A stretch of 64,000 nt of DNA, from the NCBI GenBank assembly GCA_902630355.1, contig CACOUL010000008.1, positions 34,694 through 98,693 on the forward strand. The letters run 5' to 3'. The position numbers were made by a program, and so were the translations under genes. How positions within the stretch are numbered: the stretch's first letter is position 1; the number at the start of each line of letters is the position of its first letter. Source of the DNA: Planctomycetaceae bacterium. GTDB lineage: Bacteria > Planctomycetota > Planctomycetia > Pirellulales > UBA7805. The notes under the pieces were generated by a model. The model worked only from the letters and a program-made list of their open reading frames with translations, searched no databases and had not been told where the DNA came from. Below are positions 11,801 through 21,683 of the stretch, in pieces.

Positions 11801-13728
11801 TGCAATCGCTGCGGGTGATGCAGGAGCTTGTCAAAATGCGGCAGAGTGGCAACGAAGAGCATGCCCGCTGGGCAACAGCCGAACAGGCATTGCGGTACGA
11901 CCGACTCGGGTTACATGCGCCCGCAGCGCGATGTGCCGAAGTCCTGGTGCAGCGCTGGCCCGATAGTGTCTGTTGGAATGGAAAAACCGGGCGGGCCTTC
12001 CTGGAAGAACTCTCGCCGGAGAGTCGCCCCGCGGCGGCAGCTCAAACGTGGCACGCAGGCAAGGCGATCGTCAAACGCGGCGATACAACAGCGGCCATCA
12101 AGAAACGGAGCAGCTATGAGATGCCACTGCCCGTCAGATTGCTTACGGCTGACGCCTCTGCGGAGGCAGATTCGCAGCTCTGGATTGAACAGCGACCGCA
12201 AATGCGGATTTCCCGGACCGATGCCACGGGAGATGTGCTGTGGAGTGTCCCGCTGACGAGCGGAAAGTCCAGGCGCGTCAACCTCTCGACGACCTCTGCG
12301 CTAAATTGTGGCAGAATCCGTGGCGATGTGTTGGTGTTGGCCGTGGGGGGCGAGGTAATCGGGATTGATACGCTGCGGGCGGGCAAGAATGAGGGAGCGG
12401 CCGCCGTGCTCTGGCGAACAAGTGTGCTGCCGACCGATCCGCAGCTGCGTTCCCGCTTGCTGCACAGCATCCGCCGAGGGGGCCCGAGGCCTCGTTGGTC
12501 GGACGCCTCCCCCAATCAGTATCAGCCCATGCGTCAGGCTTCGCGACTCGGTCCCATGACGGAGGGAGGCATCACCTTTTTAAGGAATCGAGAGTTAGTC
12601 TCGGTCGATCCGCTGACGGGAGAGGAACACTGGACGCAAAAAGGGCTGCACCCGCTTTCGGAAGTTTTTGGTGATCAAGAGCGGGTCTTCGTACTTTCTC
12701 CCGAGAAGAATCAAGTGGAGATTTTTTCCGTATTCGATGGCGTTAAATTAGGATCGCGTGAAGTGATGCCGGCGGAGGAACGTTGGACGACGGTGGGCGC
12801 ACGGATTTTGTGTTGGCGAAAGAGAAAGACCGCCCCGGTCGATGGCAAGCCTTATGAGCTTGCGCTCTACGATCCTTGGAGCGATCAAGATGTCTGGGCG
12901 TACCCGGTGTCTGCCGAGGCGAAGGCCACGCGGGTCGCGGGCGGGGAGGTGGCCGTGTTTGAGAAGAGTACCGGTCGGCTGGTTTTTCTTGATCTCGAAG
13001 ACGGCAGGGTCACCGTGGATCAGACGATCGATGCCGATCCGAAGGTGAACGGGATTTACGTGTTTCCCTCGGAAGATTCGTATTTGCTCGTGACCAATCG
13101 GGGTGCTGCCTACAATCTGAAAACGACGCGATTCCAACCGGTTCCCCAAGGCACGGGAAGCATCTTTTTTTCCGGCCAGATTGTGGCAATTGATAAACGA
13201 ACGGGCAAGTTCAAATGGAAGCGACCGATCGAGGTTGAAAAATGGGGGCTCTCGCTCGCGCAGCCACCCGGCTTACCGATTTTGGTACTCGCACGTCGCG
13301 TAACGAAGCGGCCCGCCGGTGGTCGCACCACAAGTCACGTGGAAATGGCATTGATCGATAAGCGGACTGGCCGCGAGGTGGTCCCGCGGCAGCAGTTGTC
13401 GAATCGCGAATATTTTTTTCGCGTGGAGGGCGACCCGAAAAAGCACGAAGTCCAGTTACTGTTTCGAAACCGGCCCTCCAATTTTATCGTGCAGCTCACC
13501 GATGATGCCCTCGACCCCGATCAGTCGGTCGAACCGGCCGATCTGCGATACCAGCCCGAACCGTCGAGTGGGCTGAAGGATGCGGCCCGTGCAATACTCG
13601 GTTCGGTGGGCAATGCGGTGAAGCTGGCCAATGAAGCAGCCCTCCAAGCGGCCGAAGAAAAAAAGCGGGCCGATGACCAGCGCGAGGCAGAGGCGGCCCC
13701 GCAACAGGAAGGGGCAGGTACACCATGA
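8854..13728 (+). CDS. Giant secreted PQQ-like beta-propeller/TPR protein
   Basis: The 1624-residue protein starts with a clear signal peptide (MIARLPVLIIGCLLLSVSAS), which fixes the start at 8854 rather than 105 nt upstream. TPR-like helices follow (RYSQAVRLLQKVL near residue 65, later GKAADAVTLFRRAV and KWDEALEAYLKL). Between and after them are many PQQ-type propeller blades recognised by the pattern of a hydrophobic strand, Asp and G-K-x-L-W or G-x-x-x-W (SGKIVWQVE, DGKLLWKKD, TGEEHWTQK, TGKFKWKRP). The C-terminus is a charged Ala/Glu/Lys coiled segment. PQQ-like blades in such proteins serve as scaffolds, not as quinoprotein catalysts; no catalytic role is visible. It overlaps the next gene by ATGA and leads the large envelope gene cluster. 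Confidence 0.88.
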   Translation: MIARLPVLIIGCLLLSVSASTGRGQPRPPGEPEVAKGNDYSPPVFLPPDRSSLRLLTTAKVLIDQQRYSQAVRLLQKVLGEQTDTKQSEDFFFAANGKPGTLLEGAQSLRQAARQMLGNLPEVARESYELQYGGRAKKVLEQAVQQGDIDAVADVQRHYFHTDAGYRAMLLLAYHHLQQGNPHRAALCFHEVRNSPAATKFEPELTLLYATALYRSGRGDEAALLLEDISASGSVEGWKIADSAVPLPGPDESWAVWLERWAGATPTPPLASDWVMFRGNATRTASSSPSRPLMLRPLWRQRVATDRQREELVATMASDHADRGIAAIPALQPLAIGDLILMRTPERVVAVDFESGKIVWQVETRPSEIGFSDNDFGSLNGQVQESLAKAVSRAQLAEQVWMDKTLGSMSSDGERVFLLEEFNRKEERNFLDARGRRRISTGPHYNVLRARSVSQAEGKLLWSVGGPHDPDPKMREAYFLGPPLVVDGKLYQIVELDGEVRLLVLDAASGRRLWQQQLAVIRQLSQYERPRRIGGISPSYHRGVLVCPTGAGGLVAIDLTSRNLRWGYAYGEPDIRNDSRRGLGWQQPSLAVSPQVEKVWADACAVLADDHVLVTPTESNQLHCLSLDDGKLLWKKDRKDNAFLACVYDGKVILAGPEEITALAIESGAEVGRCRLPESENPSGRGYDAEGRYYLPVRTAGGGAVLTIDLKKMEVVDRTEVRGGQVPGNLVCHRDCVISQSSDALQCFFQYRAIEQQITKALRENEVDPEALLRQGEILFDRGKAADAVTLFRRAVAAFSARAAEFQSQSDYERASEAEATSLYAKGLLREGLLGALKDDFVSNASTIPEIESILDSPQDRIEFLRVLAAGQERAGKWDEALEAYLKLVKIVGRDDPLLKLKMGRSARLSHIVRSRLEKLRRQLSASGRARMATWVEQEAVAVGNLDQADANRQRRAFFFFFPYDSASLNLKRQWITGIPANVQSLRVMQELVKMRQSGNEEHARWATAEQALRYDRLGLHAPAARCAEVLVQRWPDSVCWNGKTGRAFLEELSPESRPAAAAQTWHAGKAIVKRGDTTAAIKKRSSYEMPLPVRLLTADASAEADSQLWIEQRPQMRISRTDATGDVLWSVPLTSGKSRRVNLSTTSALNCGRIRGDVLVLAVGGEVIGIDTLRAGKNEGAAAVLWRTSVLPTDPQLRSRLLHSIRRGGPRPRWSDASPNQYQPMRQASRLGPMTEGGITFLRNRELVSVDPLTGEEHWTQKGLHPLSEVFGDQERVFVLSPEKNQVEIFSVFDGVKLGSREVMPAEERWTTVGARILCWRKRKTAPVDGKPYELALYDPWSDQDVWAYPVSAEAKATRVAGGEVAVFEKSTGRLVFLDLEDGRVTVDQTIDADPKVNGIYVFPSEDSYLLVTNRGAAYNLKTTRFQPVPQGTGSIFFSGQIVAIDKRTGKFKWKRPIEVEKWGLSLAQPPGLPILVLARRVTKRPAGGRTTSHVEMALIDKRTGREVVPRQQLSNREYFFRVEGDPKKHEVQLLFRNRPSNFIVQLTDDALDPDQSVEPADLRYQPEPSSGLKDAARAILGSVGNAVKLANEAALQAAEEKKRADDQREAEAAPQQEGAGTP

Positions 13729-14783
13729 TTCGGCACAATGCCCTTCCACGGCCTTTCGGTGTGACCACCCGATCGGCAGTGTTTGTTCTCATTCTGATCT
13801 TCCCTCTGTATGCCAGCGCTGCCGATGATGTCTCCGATGCGGTCGACCGGGGTTTGCGGTGGCTCGCTGCGTCGCAGTCGCGTGTGGGACACTGGGAAGC
13901 CCGGGACGGACGGTATCCCACGGCAATGACGGCCCTTTCGGGGATGGCGCTGCTTGCCGAGGGTTCGACTACGACTCAGGGACCCTACGCACGCAACATC
14001 CGCAAAGCAGTTGACTACCTGGTGGGACAGAGCAATCCCAATGGCTTGATCGGCGACCCTCAACGCGATGACCGCTACACCTACGGCCACGGATTCGCAA
14101 TGCTCTTTCTTTCCCAGTTGCTCGGAGAGGAGGAAGATGCAGCGCGGCGGCAGCAGTTGGTCGATGTTCTGAGTCGGGCCGTGATCTTTACCGGTCGAGC
14201 GCAGACCCGCGCCGGCGGTTGGGGATACCTCAGTGCCAAAGAGGGGAACGGATTCGATGAGGGCTCGACCACCGTGACGCAGGTGCAGGGGTTGCGCGGC
14301 TGTCGCAATGCGGGAATTGATGTGCCCAAGGAGATTATCGATAAAGCGATTGCCTACATTCACGGGTGCACCACGCAGGATGGAGGCGTACAGTACAGCA
14401 GTAAAGGCGGAGGTGGACGGCCGGCGATCACTGCCGCTGCAGTCGCCTGCTTGTTTAACGCCGGGGAGTACGATGGCGATTACGTCCCGCGGTTGCTAAA
14501 GTATTGCAGGAAAAACCTGCAGAATATCGACACGAAGAGTTTCGGTCACTGGCACTACGCGCACTACTACTACGCGCAGGTGATGTACCGCGAAGGAGGC
14601 ACTGCCTGGGAGACATATCGCGATGAGCTTTACAAGAAGGTCGCAAAGCAGATGCGGTCGGCCTCAGGCGATGCGTCGATGGGTTTTTGGGATCAAGGGT
14701 TTATCGGACCGGTCTACACGACGGCCATCAACCTCACGATTTTACAATTGGAAAATGGAACGCTTCCGATTTATCAGCGGTAG
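13725..14783 (+). CDS. Secreted prenyltransferase/squalene-oxidase repeat protein
   Basis: The 352-residue protein has an N-terminal signal region (residues 12-32, hydrophobic then ASAADD). It is followed by alpha/alpha-toroid repeats of the terpene cyclase type: GLRWLAASQSRVGHWE, KAVDYLVGQSNPNGLIG, GGWGYLSAKEGNG and AIAYIHGCTTQDGGVQY. The acidic DxDD catalytic motif of squalene cyclases is not seen, so cyclase activity is unlikely; planctomycetes carry many such secreted toroids of unknown function. The start codon overlaps the stop of the PQQ gene (ATGA), indicating coupled translation, and moxR follows after 99 nt. Confidence 0.85.
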   Translation: MIRHNALPRPFGVTTRSAVFVLILIFPLYASAADDVSDAVDRGLRWLAASQSRVGHWEARDGRYPTAMTALSGMALLAEGSTTTQGPYARNIRKAVDYLVGQSNPNGLIGDPQRDDRYTYGHGFAMLFLSQLLGEEEDAARRQQLVDVLSRAVIFTGRAQTRAGGWGYLSAKEGNGFDEGSTTVTQVQGLRGCRNAGIDVPKEIIDKAIAYIHGCTTQDGGVQYSSKGGGGRPAITAAAVACLFNAGEYDGDYVPRLLKYCRKNLQNIDTKSFGHWHYAHYYYAQVMYREGGTAWETYRDELYKKVAKQMRSASGDASMGFWDQGFIGPVYTTAINLTILQLENGTLPIYQR

Positions 14784-14882
14784 CTCGTCGGATCGAGGGA
14801 GCGTGGCGGCACGTTTCCCGTCCGAGTTTATCGCCGCGAGAATCGTAAGCTTCACGGGACAAAAAAAGAGGTAACGTACTTT

Positions 14883-15923
14883 ATGAGCAGTTCGTCCGAT
14901 GAAACGATCGTTCAACTTGTATCGGCACGCGAAAAAATTCAATCGCGACTCGCCGAAAAGATTGTGGGCCAGGATGCGGTGGTCGAGGAGTTATTGATCA
15001 CGCTCTTCAGTCGAGGCCACTGCCTTCTCGAGGGGGTTCCGGGGCTCGCCAAGACGCTCATGATCCGGACACTCGCCGATGCACTCGATCTCTCCTTCAA
15101 TCGAATTCAATTTACGCCCGATCTGATGCCTGCCGACATCACCGGCACGGAGATCATTGAAGAAAACAAGGCATCGGGTGCGCGGGAGGTGCGTTTTTTA
15201 CAGGGCCCGCTCTTCAGTCACGTGGTGTTAGCCGACGAGATCAACCGTACGCCACCCAAGACGCAGGCGGCGCTCCTTGAGGCAATGCAAGAAAGGCAAG
15301 TGTCGATCGGTCGAGTTCAGCATCCGCTTGCCGATCCCTTTTTTGTTTTGGCAACGCAGAATCCGATTGAGCAGGAGGGGACCTATCCTCTCCCCGAGGC
15401 GCAGCAGGACCGCTTCATGTTCAAGGTTTTTGTCGACTACCCGAACTTCGAAGAGGAATTTGAAATTGCGAGAAGAACAACCGGGGATGTCGAAGCCTCG
15501 ATTCAGCCCGTCCTCACGGCAGAGGAAATCCTTGAACTGCAACAGCATGTTCGTCGCGTGCCGGTTTCGGATCACGTGGTGCGATATGCCCTTTCGCTGG
15601 TACGACAAACGCGCGTCGGGGAGGTTGGCGTTCCGGAGTTTGTAGCAGATCAGGTCAGTTGGGGTGCGGGGCCTCGGGCGGTTCAGTTCTTGATTCTCGG
15701 CGGCAAAGCACGGGCACTGATGCACGGTCGCGCGCATGTGTCGACCGAGGATATTCAGGCATTGGCCCGCCCCGTGCTGCGACACCGCCTTGTCGTGAAT
15801 TTTACGGCGCAAAGTGAAGGAGTCACCGAAGATGACATCATCAAGCGCCTCATCGAAGAAACGCCCGCCAAAGAGGACGAATTGACTAGCCATGCCCGAT
15901 TCCAGGAAATATTTGCATCCTGA
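14883..15923 (+). CDS. MoxR family AAA+ ATPase
   Basis: The 346-residue ATPase shows Walker A GVPGLAKT (51-58), Walker B VVLADEIN (Asp118, Glu119), sensor 1 in [26 protein letters not shown], and the C-terminal lid. MoxR ATPases act as chaperone-like factors that mature metalloenzymes or envelope complexes together with VWA proteins. The following genes are precisely the expected partners (DUF58, then two VWA membrane proteins). Its end overlaps the DUF58 gene by 32 nt. The specific client is not known. Confidence 0.95.
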   Translation: MSSSSDETIVQLVSAREKIQSRLAEKIVGQDAVVEELLITLFSRGHCLLEGVPGLAKTLMIRTLADALDLSFNRIQFTPDLMPADITGTEIIEENKASGAREVRFLQGPLFSHVVLADEINRTPPKTQAALLEAMQERQVSIGRVQHPLADPFFVLATQNPIEQEGTYPLPEAQQDRFMFKVFVDYPNFEEEFEIARRTTGDVEASIQPVLTAEEILELQQHVRRVPVSDHVVRYALSLVRQTRVGEVGVPEFVADQVSWGAGPRAVQFLILGGKARALMHGRAHVSTEDIQALARPVLRHRLVVNFTAQSEGVTEDDIIKRLIEETPAKEDELTSHARFQEIFAS

Positions 15924-16794
15924 GTCGATTGCCCGGATCGCTCGCCTCGAATTGCGTGCCCATCGTGTGGTGGAGGGGTTTCTTTCGGGAATTCACCGCA
16001 GTCCACGCTTTGGTCAATCGGTCGAGTTTTTGCAGCATCGACAATACTTTCCCGGCGATGACTTGAGGCACGTCGACTGGAAAGTCTGGGCCAAGCAGGA
16101 TCGCCTGTACGTCAAGCAGTTCGAAGAAGACACGAACATGCACGTGACGCTGCTGGTCGATGGCTCGGCAAGCATGCAGTACGGATCCGGTCCCCTTAAT
16201 AAATACGACTACGCTTGCACGGCGGCCGCCAGTCTGGCCTACCTTCTCCTGCGGCAGCAGGACTTGGTTGGTTGTGTGGCCTTCGACGAGCGGATGCGAT
16301 CTCGCGTGCCGGCGCAGAGCAAAAAAAATCATCTCGACGCGATTGTTCAGGCGCTCGCGGCAGATGAGCCGGAAGAAAAGACCGATTTTTATCCCTTTCT
16401 GCGCCAGGTTGCAGAGGAGACACCGCGACGCGGCATGATGATCCTGTTCTCCGACCTGTTGGCCGATACGGAGGGCCTGCTCCGCGGCCTGAAACTCCTG
16501 CGGAAACGGGGGCACGACGTGATGGTTTTTCACATTCTCGACGACGATGAAATCGATTTTCCCTTCCAGGGGCCCACGCGGTTTGAGGGACTCGAGTTGC
16601 CCGCTGCCCTCGCGTGCAATCCGCGAGCGCTGCGCAACGGATACCTCGGGGCGCTTGAGGATTTTCTCCATCGCGTGCGTCGCGGGTGTACCAGTAATGC
16701 GTGTGATTATGAATTGATTCGAACCAGTCAGCCGCTGAGTGCGGTTTTGGCGGCATATTTACATCGGCGCACAGGGCTCCAGCGACAAACCTGA
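15892..16794 (+). CDS. DUF58 domain protein (VWA-like MoxR partner)
   Basis: The 300-residue protein contains the DUF58 signature [20 protein letters not shown] (residues 56-75) and a degenerate von Willebrand A fold with an intact MIDAS-like DxSxS (Asp90, Ser92, Ser94). No signal peptide or membrane segment is seen, so it should be cytoplasmic beside MoxR. The start lies inside the moxR reading frame, a strong overlap typical of this gene pair. A metal-dependent adaptor role is inferred from the family. Confidence 0.93.
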   Translation: MPDSRKYLHPESIARIARLELRAHRVVEGFLSGIHRSPRFGQSVEFLQHRQYFPGDDLRHVDWKVWAKQDRLYVKQFEEDTNMHVTLLVDGSASMQYGSGPLNKYDYACTAAASLAYLLLRQQDLVGCVAFDERMRSRVPAQSKKNHLDAIVQALAADEPEEKTDFYPFLRQVAEETPRRGMMILFSDLLADTEGLLRGLKLLRKRGHDVMVFHILDDDEIDFPFQGPTRFEGLELPAALACNPRALRNGYLGALEDFLHRVRRGCTSNACDYELIRTSQPLSAVLAAYLHRRTGLQRQT

Positions 16795-16838
16795 GGCATC
16801 CCTCGCACCTGCACCCCTGCACCATTACAAAGACAAAG

Positions 16839-19104
16839 ATGAATTTTACTTTTCCATCGCTGATTTCCGTTTACCTCCTGCCCTTTCTGGCAGTGGTTCT
16901 GGCGATCCATCTGATCCACCTCCTCCGGCATCGCCGGGTGCGCTGGGCAGCGATGGATTTTCTTCTGGAAAGCAAGAAGAAAAACCAGACTTCCGTTCGC
17001 CTCAAGCAACTCCTTCTGCTTCTCCTGCGACTGGCTGCGATCGCGATGATCATTTTTTTGCTCGCCGGACCGATTTTGCAGGATGCGTGGAGTCGATTGC
17101 TCGGCGGCACCAATGTGCACCATGTGATTTTGCTTGACGACAGCGCTTCGATGACCGACCGGGAAGAGAGTGCCTCGGCCTTTGAACGCGGCCAACGGGT
17201 TGCGGGGAATATTGTCGACCTGGCAGCCGGGCGAGACTCACAGCAAGCAATCACACTGATGACCTTTTCCTCTGCTGCGGATGAAAGTTCACCGGAAATT
17301 CTTCGGAAGGTCGCCTCGCGAAGAACAGCACCGCAGTGGAAAGAGCGGATCAGTCAGCAGCGTGCTACCGCGCTCGGTGTGGGTCCGCTTGAGGCTCTTG
17401 AGGGCATCGAGAGAAAAATCGTTCCGGCACAAGATGAAAAAATGATTCTCTACGTGCTCTCCGATTTTCGCGCCCCGCAGTGGCAGGAGAGTGCGGCACT
17501 GCGTCAGCAGGCGGAGCGGCTGTCGGGGAACGATATTCAACTGGAATTGATTCAGTGTGCGAAGGGGCCCCACCAGAATCTGGCGATCACCCAACTTGTC
17601 GCAATGCCGGGGCCGCAGGTAGTCGATATTGCCGTTCGCATGCGGGTCGTGGTCACTAATTATGGAAAGACGCCACAGAGAAATGTATCGGTTCAACTGA
17701 GTCAGCAGACTGTCACCGAAGAGGGGCGCACTGCGCCCGAATCGCTCGGGGGGGTCACGCTTGAGAAAATCGATCCGGGCACGTCGGTCGAGGGTTTCTT
17801 CGATGTGATCTTTCAAGATCCGGGGAGTCACCTGGTCCATGCCCGCATTAATCAAGATGCCGTCTCTCTCGATAATCATCGCTGGGCCGTGATCGACATT
17901 TCGCAGGGCGCACCGGTACTTGTGATCGACGATGGCGGAGAAGATGCCTCCCTTTTTCTCCGTTTGGCGCTCGATCCCAATCCTCAGGTGAGTACCGGCG
18001 CACAGGTCCAGGTCGAGCGATCAAGCTTTCTTCGCGACGCCGCCTTGGATCGTTATCACGCCATCTTTCTGCTCAACATTACGGACCTGGACGAGATCGA
18101 GGTGGAGCGACTCGATCAGTATGTCCGCCGCGGAGGCGGGATCGTCTTTTTTGCCGGCCCTCAAACCGACCGGGATTTCGTCAATCTGGAACTCTATCGG
18201 GATGGCGAGGGTTTCTTTCCGTTGCCGCTCGCTTCCCCGGCGACGCTGCTACTGGATCGAGCTGAGGCGAGTGCCGATATCGAGGTCGATGCGGAGCATC
18301 CGGTTTTTTCGCGCATTTTCGGAACGTCGATGAATAATTGGTTGCAGGCAATCGACGTTTCGCGTTATTACGCGACCGAAGCGGGTTGGAGTCCCGAGGA
18401 GAGCCCCCTGGTGAAGATCCTGGCACAGCTTCGGGACGGCGCACCGTGGATTGTTGAAAAGAGTTGGGGAGAGGGGAAAGTCCTGGCCGTTCTCTCGACT
18501 GCAGCACCGCGGTGGCATAACTGGGGGTTGGCCGACCCGAGTTTTGTCTTGTGGACCCTCGATACGCTGGTCTATTTGGGATCGACCAAAACGCAGCAGG
18601 ACAATCGAACGGCAGGTGAGAGGCTGCGCGTCGAAACACCGCCGACCGCCTTTTTGCCGTTGGTGAGTTTCACTGCACCGGGCACCGGAGCAGACGGACA
18701 ACGCGAAACGACGCAAATCGCGGCGATCGGTGAAGGACCCGATTCGACAGAGCGGGTTGCCGATTTTGGCCGCGTCGATCGGCCGGGGGTTTATGAGGTC
18801 CGGCGCAATCAACTCGATGGCGGTGTTGTCCTCGACTGCGAGGCGTTCCATGCCCCCGAGAGCGAAAGCGATCTGGCCATTTTTGGCGAGGGCCAGATGC
18901 GAGGTTTGCTCAAACAAGTGCCCTACAACTATCGCCCTGCCGATACCTTTTTTTCTCTCCTCGCGAAACGAGGCCGGTTTTCCACTCGCGGAGCAATGGT
19001 GGATATTCCTGATTCTGGCTTTGCTATTGGTGGTCGAGCAGTGGATTGCCTACGGCGCGAGTTACCACCCTTCGATCCCGAAAAGACGTGAGGGTGAGAG
19101 ATGA
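16839..19104 (+). CDS. BatA-like VWA membrane protein, frameshifted near its C-terminus
   Basis: The N-terminus is the aerotolerance (BatA-type) layout: transmembrane helix about 8-27, a basic loop, a second helix about 58-80, then a VWA domain with MIDAS DxSxS at Asp100, Ser102, Ser104. A GATase1-like central part follows (VLVIDDGGEDASLFLRLAL). As sequenced, the frame ends at 19091 in a hydrophilic, unrelated tail. From about 18955 on, the +1 frame instead encodes an acidic segment, a strong transmembrane helix (WWIFLILALLLVVEQWIAYG) and a basic end, stopping at 19104 in an ATGA overlap with the next gene. The expected protein therefore needs a +1 shift, most simply loss of one T from the seven-T run at 18948-18954. 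Confidence 0.85.
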
Positions 19105-21659
19105 TTGCAAGTTTCCTTTTGGCAACGGCGGCGGTCGAGCAGACTCACTTTGAGTTGGGCCGATCTTTTTCCGGTATTACGGAAACGGTGTTGCCCTTGG
19201 TGGTCCTCTTTTTGCTCATCTACAACACGGTGGTCATGGTGCGTCGCGACTGCCGGGAATTGGGGGGACACCGTGCGACCCTCTTGATCACACTCCGGAC
19301 GCTGGCAATCTTCGGTGTCTTTATCGTTTATCTCCAACCCCAATGGCGGAGTACCCGAGAACTGACCGATCGTTCGCAAGTTTTTGTGCTTGTCGATACG
19401 AGTCAAAGCATGAGCCGGGAGGATGTGCCGCTTGCCGAGCGGGAGAAGAGCGGCCTTGCCGCCCCCGATGAGGGTCGATTGGAGAGGATCGTGCGGGAAC
19501 TCGAAGAGGGAGATCTTCTGGAGCGGATACGGCAAGTACACGATGTCGTCGTTTATCGATTCGATGAGGATGAAAACCCGGTGGCTATCGCCACCTTGCC
19601 TCGCATCCCCGCGCCGGAGGCAAACGAGGCGAATGCCGATGCGATCACCGAGGAGGCGGACCCCCGTCAGGGCGAAGCAAATGCAGCCGAACTGATCGCG
19701 TGGCGAGAGATTCTAAAAGCCAATGGTGGCGATACAAGGCTGGGCGATGCGCTGCGTGAACTTTATGCACGTTCCCGTGGTTTACCGCTTGCGGGCGTGA
19801 TCATTCTGAGCGATGGATCGCAAACGGCAGGCACCGACTTGGAGACGGTGACCGACCTTTACGGCGATGCGGAGGTTCCACTCTATTCGATCGGATTGGG
19901 TCAGACGGACCGGCCTCCGGAATTATTGCTGGTCGACTTCGCCGCCCCACCCCGCGCGTACCCCCACGATCCGCTCGAAGTAACCGCTTATGTCCGTGCC
20001 CGCGGTCTGGAGGGTCGTCGGGCGACGCTTCATTTACGGCAGCTTCCCGCTAGCGAGGTGGAGAGTGCCATAGGCGATGAACCTCTGTTCGAGGATCAGA
20101 TCGACATCACGTTGGGTGACGATGCCAGCGAGGTTGTGCCGATCACCATGGAAATCGATACGCTCGATCGCGCAGGCCGCTATCTCTTTGAGTGGGATTT
20201 GCAACTTCGCGGCGCCGCGGCTTCGGCCGGACGGAACGCCGAGGCGACCGCGGAAAGCCGCCAGAATCGACGTCGCTTTGAAATTGAAGTTCAATCCAAG
20301 CCGACTCGCGTACTGTTAGTTGCCGGCGGTCCCTCCCGCGAATATCAATTTTTACGCAACATGCTTAAGCGCGATACGAAGCACATTCAGTTGGAGGTGC
20401 TTCTGCAGAGTCGTCCTGAGGCGAGTCTCAAGGACCCCTCTTACCTTCGCGCGTTTCCCGATTCCGAGGCGCTCTCGAAATACGACGTTCTTATCGCCAT
20501 CGATCCCGAATGGGATCGCCTCGGTCCGCGGGTCACCAGCGCCATCGAGCGTTGGGTTGCCGACGAAGCGGGCGGATTGATTTTGGTGCCGGGCATTGTC
20601 AATGCGGGAAATCCGATACAGAGTTGGAACCACGATCCCGATTATCAACCGCTTCGGGATCTTTACCCGGTCGTTTTTGAAGACGACTTCGAAATATTCG
20701 AAGATGGCACCAACAGCACGAGTCGTCTTCGTGCGGTCCGCGCGACGCGTGATGGCCGCGATGCCGCATTCATGCAATTGGCCGATAGTCCGCTGGCGAC
20801 GGAGCAGGTGTGGGATCAATTCAGGGGAGTTTACGGACCGAAGCCAGTGAAGGGGAAAAAATACGGCGCGACCGTCTATGCGCTGTTTGAGGATACGTTG
20901 GCTGATTCGTTGGGACGGGAACCGATCTATTGTGCCGGACAATTTTATGGCAAGGGCCGCGTCTTTTACCAAGCGAGTGGTGAGATGTGGAGGATACGTC
21001 GTCTCGATACGGCGTACTTTGAAAAATGGTACACCCAGATGATCCGGCATGTTTCCGCCGGGCGACTTCATCAGGGATCTCCGCGGGGCGATGTGCTGTT
21101 GGTGGAGAAAGACACCTACCGTATGGGCGATACGATTCCGATAGCGGCCCAGTTGAAGGATGCAGCCCGCAAACCGTACTCGGCGAAGCAGGTAACGCTT
21201 TTCCTTTTTTCGGCCGCCCAGGCGACCGAAGGTGAACCGCTGACTTTGGTTGCCGATCCGGCACGCCCGGGTACGTTTCGAGGTGAATGGACAGCGCGGA
21301 AAGCGGGCACTTACCGGATGGAACTCGCAATACCCGAGAGCGACTACGATCCGCTGAGTCGGAGCGTTAAGGTGCTCGATTCGGATCGCGAGCGGGCACG
21401 ACCGGAACAAGATCGAGAGGCGCTCCAGCAACTGGCGGCCGCGACCGAGGGCCGCTACTTCACCTCGATCGAAATGGCACGGGGCGATACGGGCGAACCG
21501 CCGCTTCCCGGCATGCTGATCGATCAAACTCGGATGACGCCCCTCCAGGGAGACATCGACGCGATCTGGGCGGCCCGATTCAGTCGTTGGATGCTTCTCG
21601 GAATTTGCAGCCTGCTTTGCTTCGAGTGGTTACTAAGGCGGTTCTTCCGACTGGCTTGA
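19101..21659 (+). CDS. VWA domain membrane protein with GATase1-like region
   Basis: The 852-residue protein has two N-terminal membrane helices (about 30-48 and 60-78), then a VWA domain whose MIDAS reads VDTSQSM (Asp99, Ser101, Ser103). A long periplasmic part includes a glutamine-amidotransferase-like fold without its catalytic Cys (VLLVAGGPSREYQFLRNML, then VLIAIDPEWDRLG). A C-terminal anchor lies at WMLLGICSLLCFEWLL. This architecture is common downstream of moxR/DUF58 in planctomycetes. It probably forms a membrane complex with the preceding BatA-like protein. The start codon overlaps the frame-corrected stop of that gene. Confidence 0.88.
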   Translation: MIASFLLATAAVEQTHFELGRSFSGITETVLPLVVLFLLIYNTVVMVRRDCRELGGHRATLLITLRTLAIFGVFIVYLQPQWRSTRELTDRSQVFVLVDTSQSMSREDVPLAEREKSGLAAPDEGRLERIVRELEEGDLLERIRQVHDVVVYRFDEDENPVAIATLPRIPAPEANEANADAITEEADPRQGEANAAELIAWREILKANGGDTRLGDALRELYARSRGLPLAGVIILSDGSQTAGTDLETVTDLYGDAEVPLYSIGLGQTDRPPELLLVDFAAPPRAYPHDPLEVTAYVRARGLEGRRATLHLRQLPASEVESAIGDEPLFEDQIDITLGDDASEVVPITMEIDTLDRAGRYLFEWDLQLRGAAASAGRNAEATAESRQNRRRFEIEVQSKPTRVLLVAGGPSREYQFLRNMLKRDTKHIQLEVLLQSRPEASLKDPSYLRAFPDSEALSKYDVLIAIDPEWDRLGPRVTSAIERWVADEAGGLILVPGIVNAGNPIQSWNHDPDYQPLRDLYPVVFEDDFEIFEDGTNSTSRLRAVRATRDGRDAAFMQLADSPLATEQVWDQFRGVYGPKPVKGKKYGATVYALFEDTLADSLGREPIYCAGQFYGKGRVFYQASGEMWRIRRLDTAYFEKWYTQMIRHVSAGRLHQGSPRGDVLLVEKDTYRMGDTIPIAAQLKDAARKPYSAKQVTLFLFSAAQATEGEPLTLVADPARPGTFRGEWTARKAGTYRMELAIPESDYDPLSRSVKVLDSDRERARPEQDREALQQLAAATEGRYFTSIEMARGDTGEPPLPGMLIDQTRMTPLQGDIDAIWAARFSRWMLLGICSLLCFEWLLRRFFRLA

Positions 21660-21683
21660 TCGATTCACTGTTTCGTTACATCT

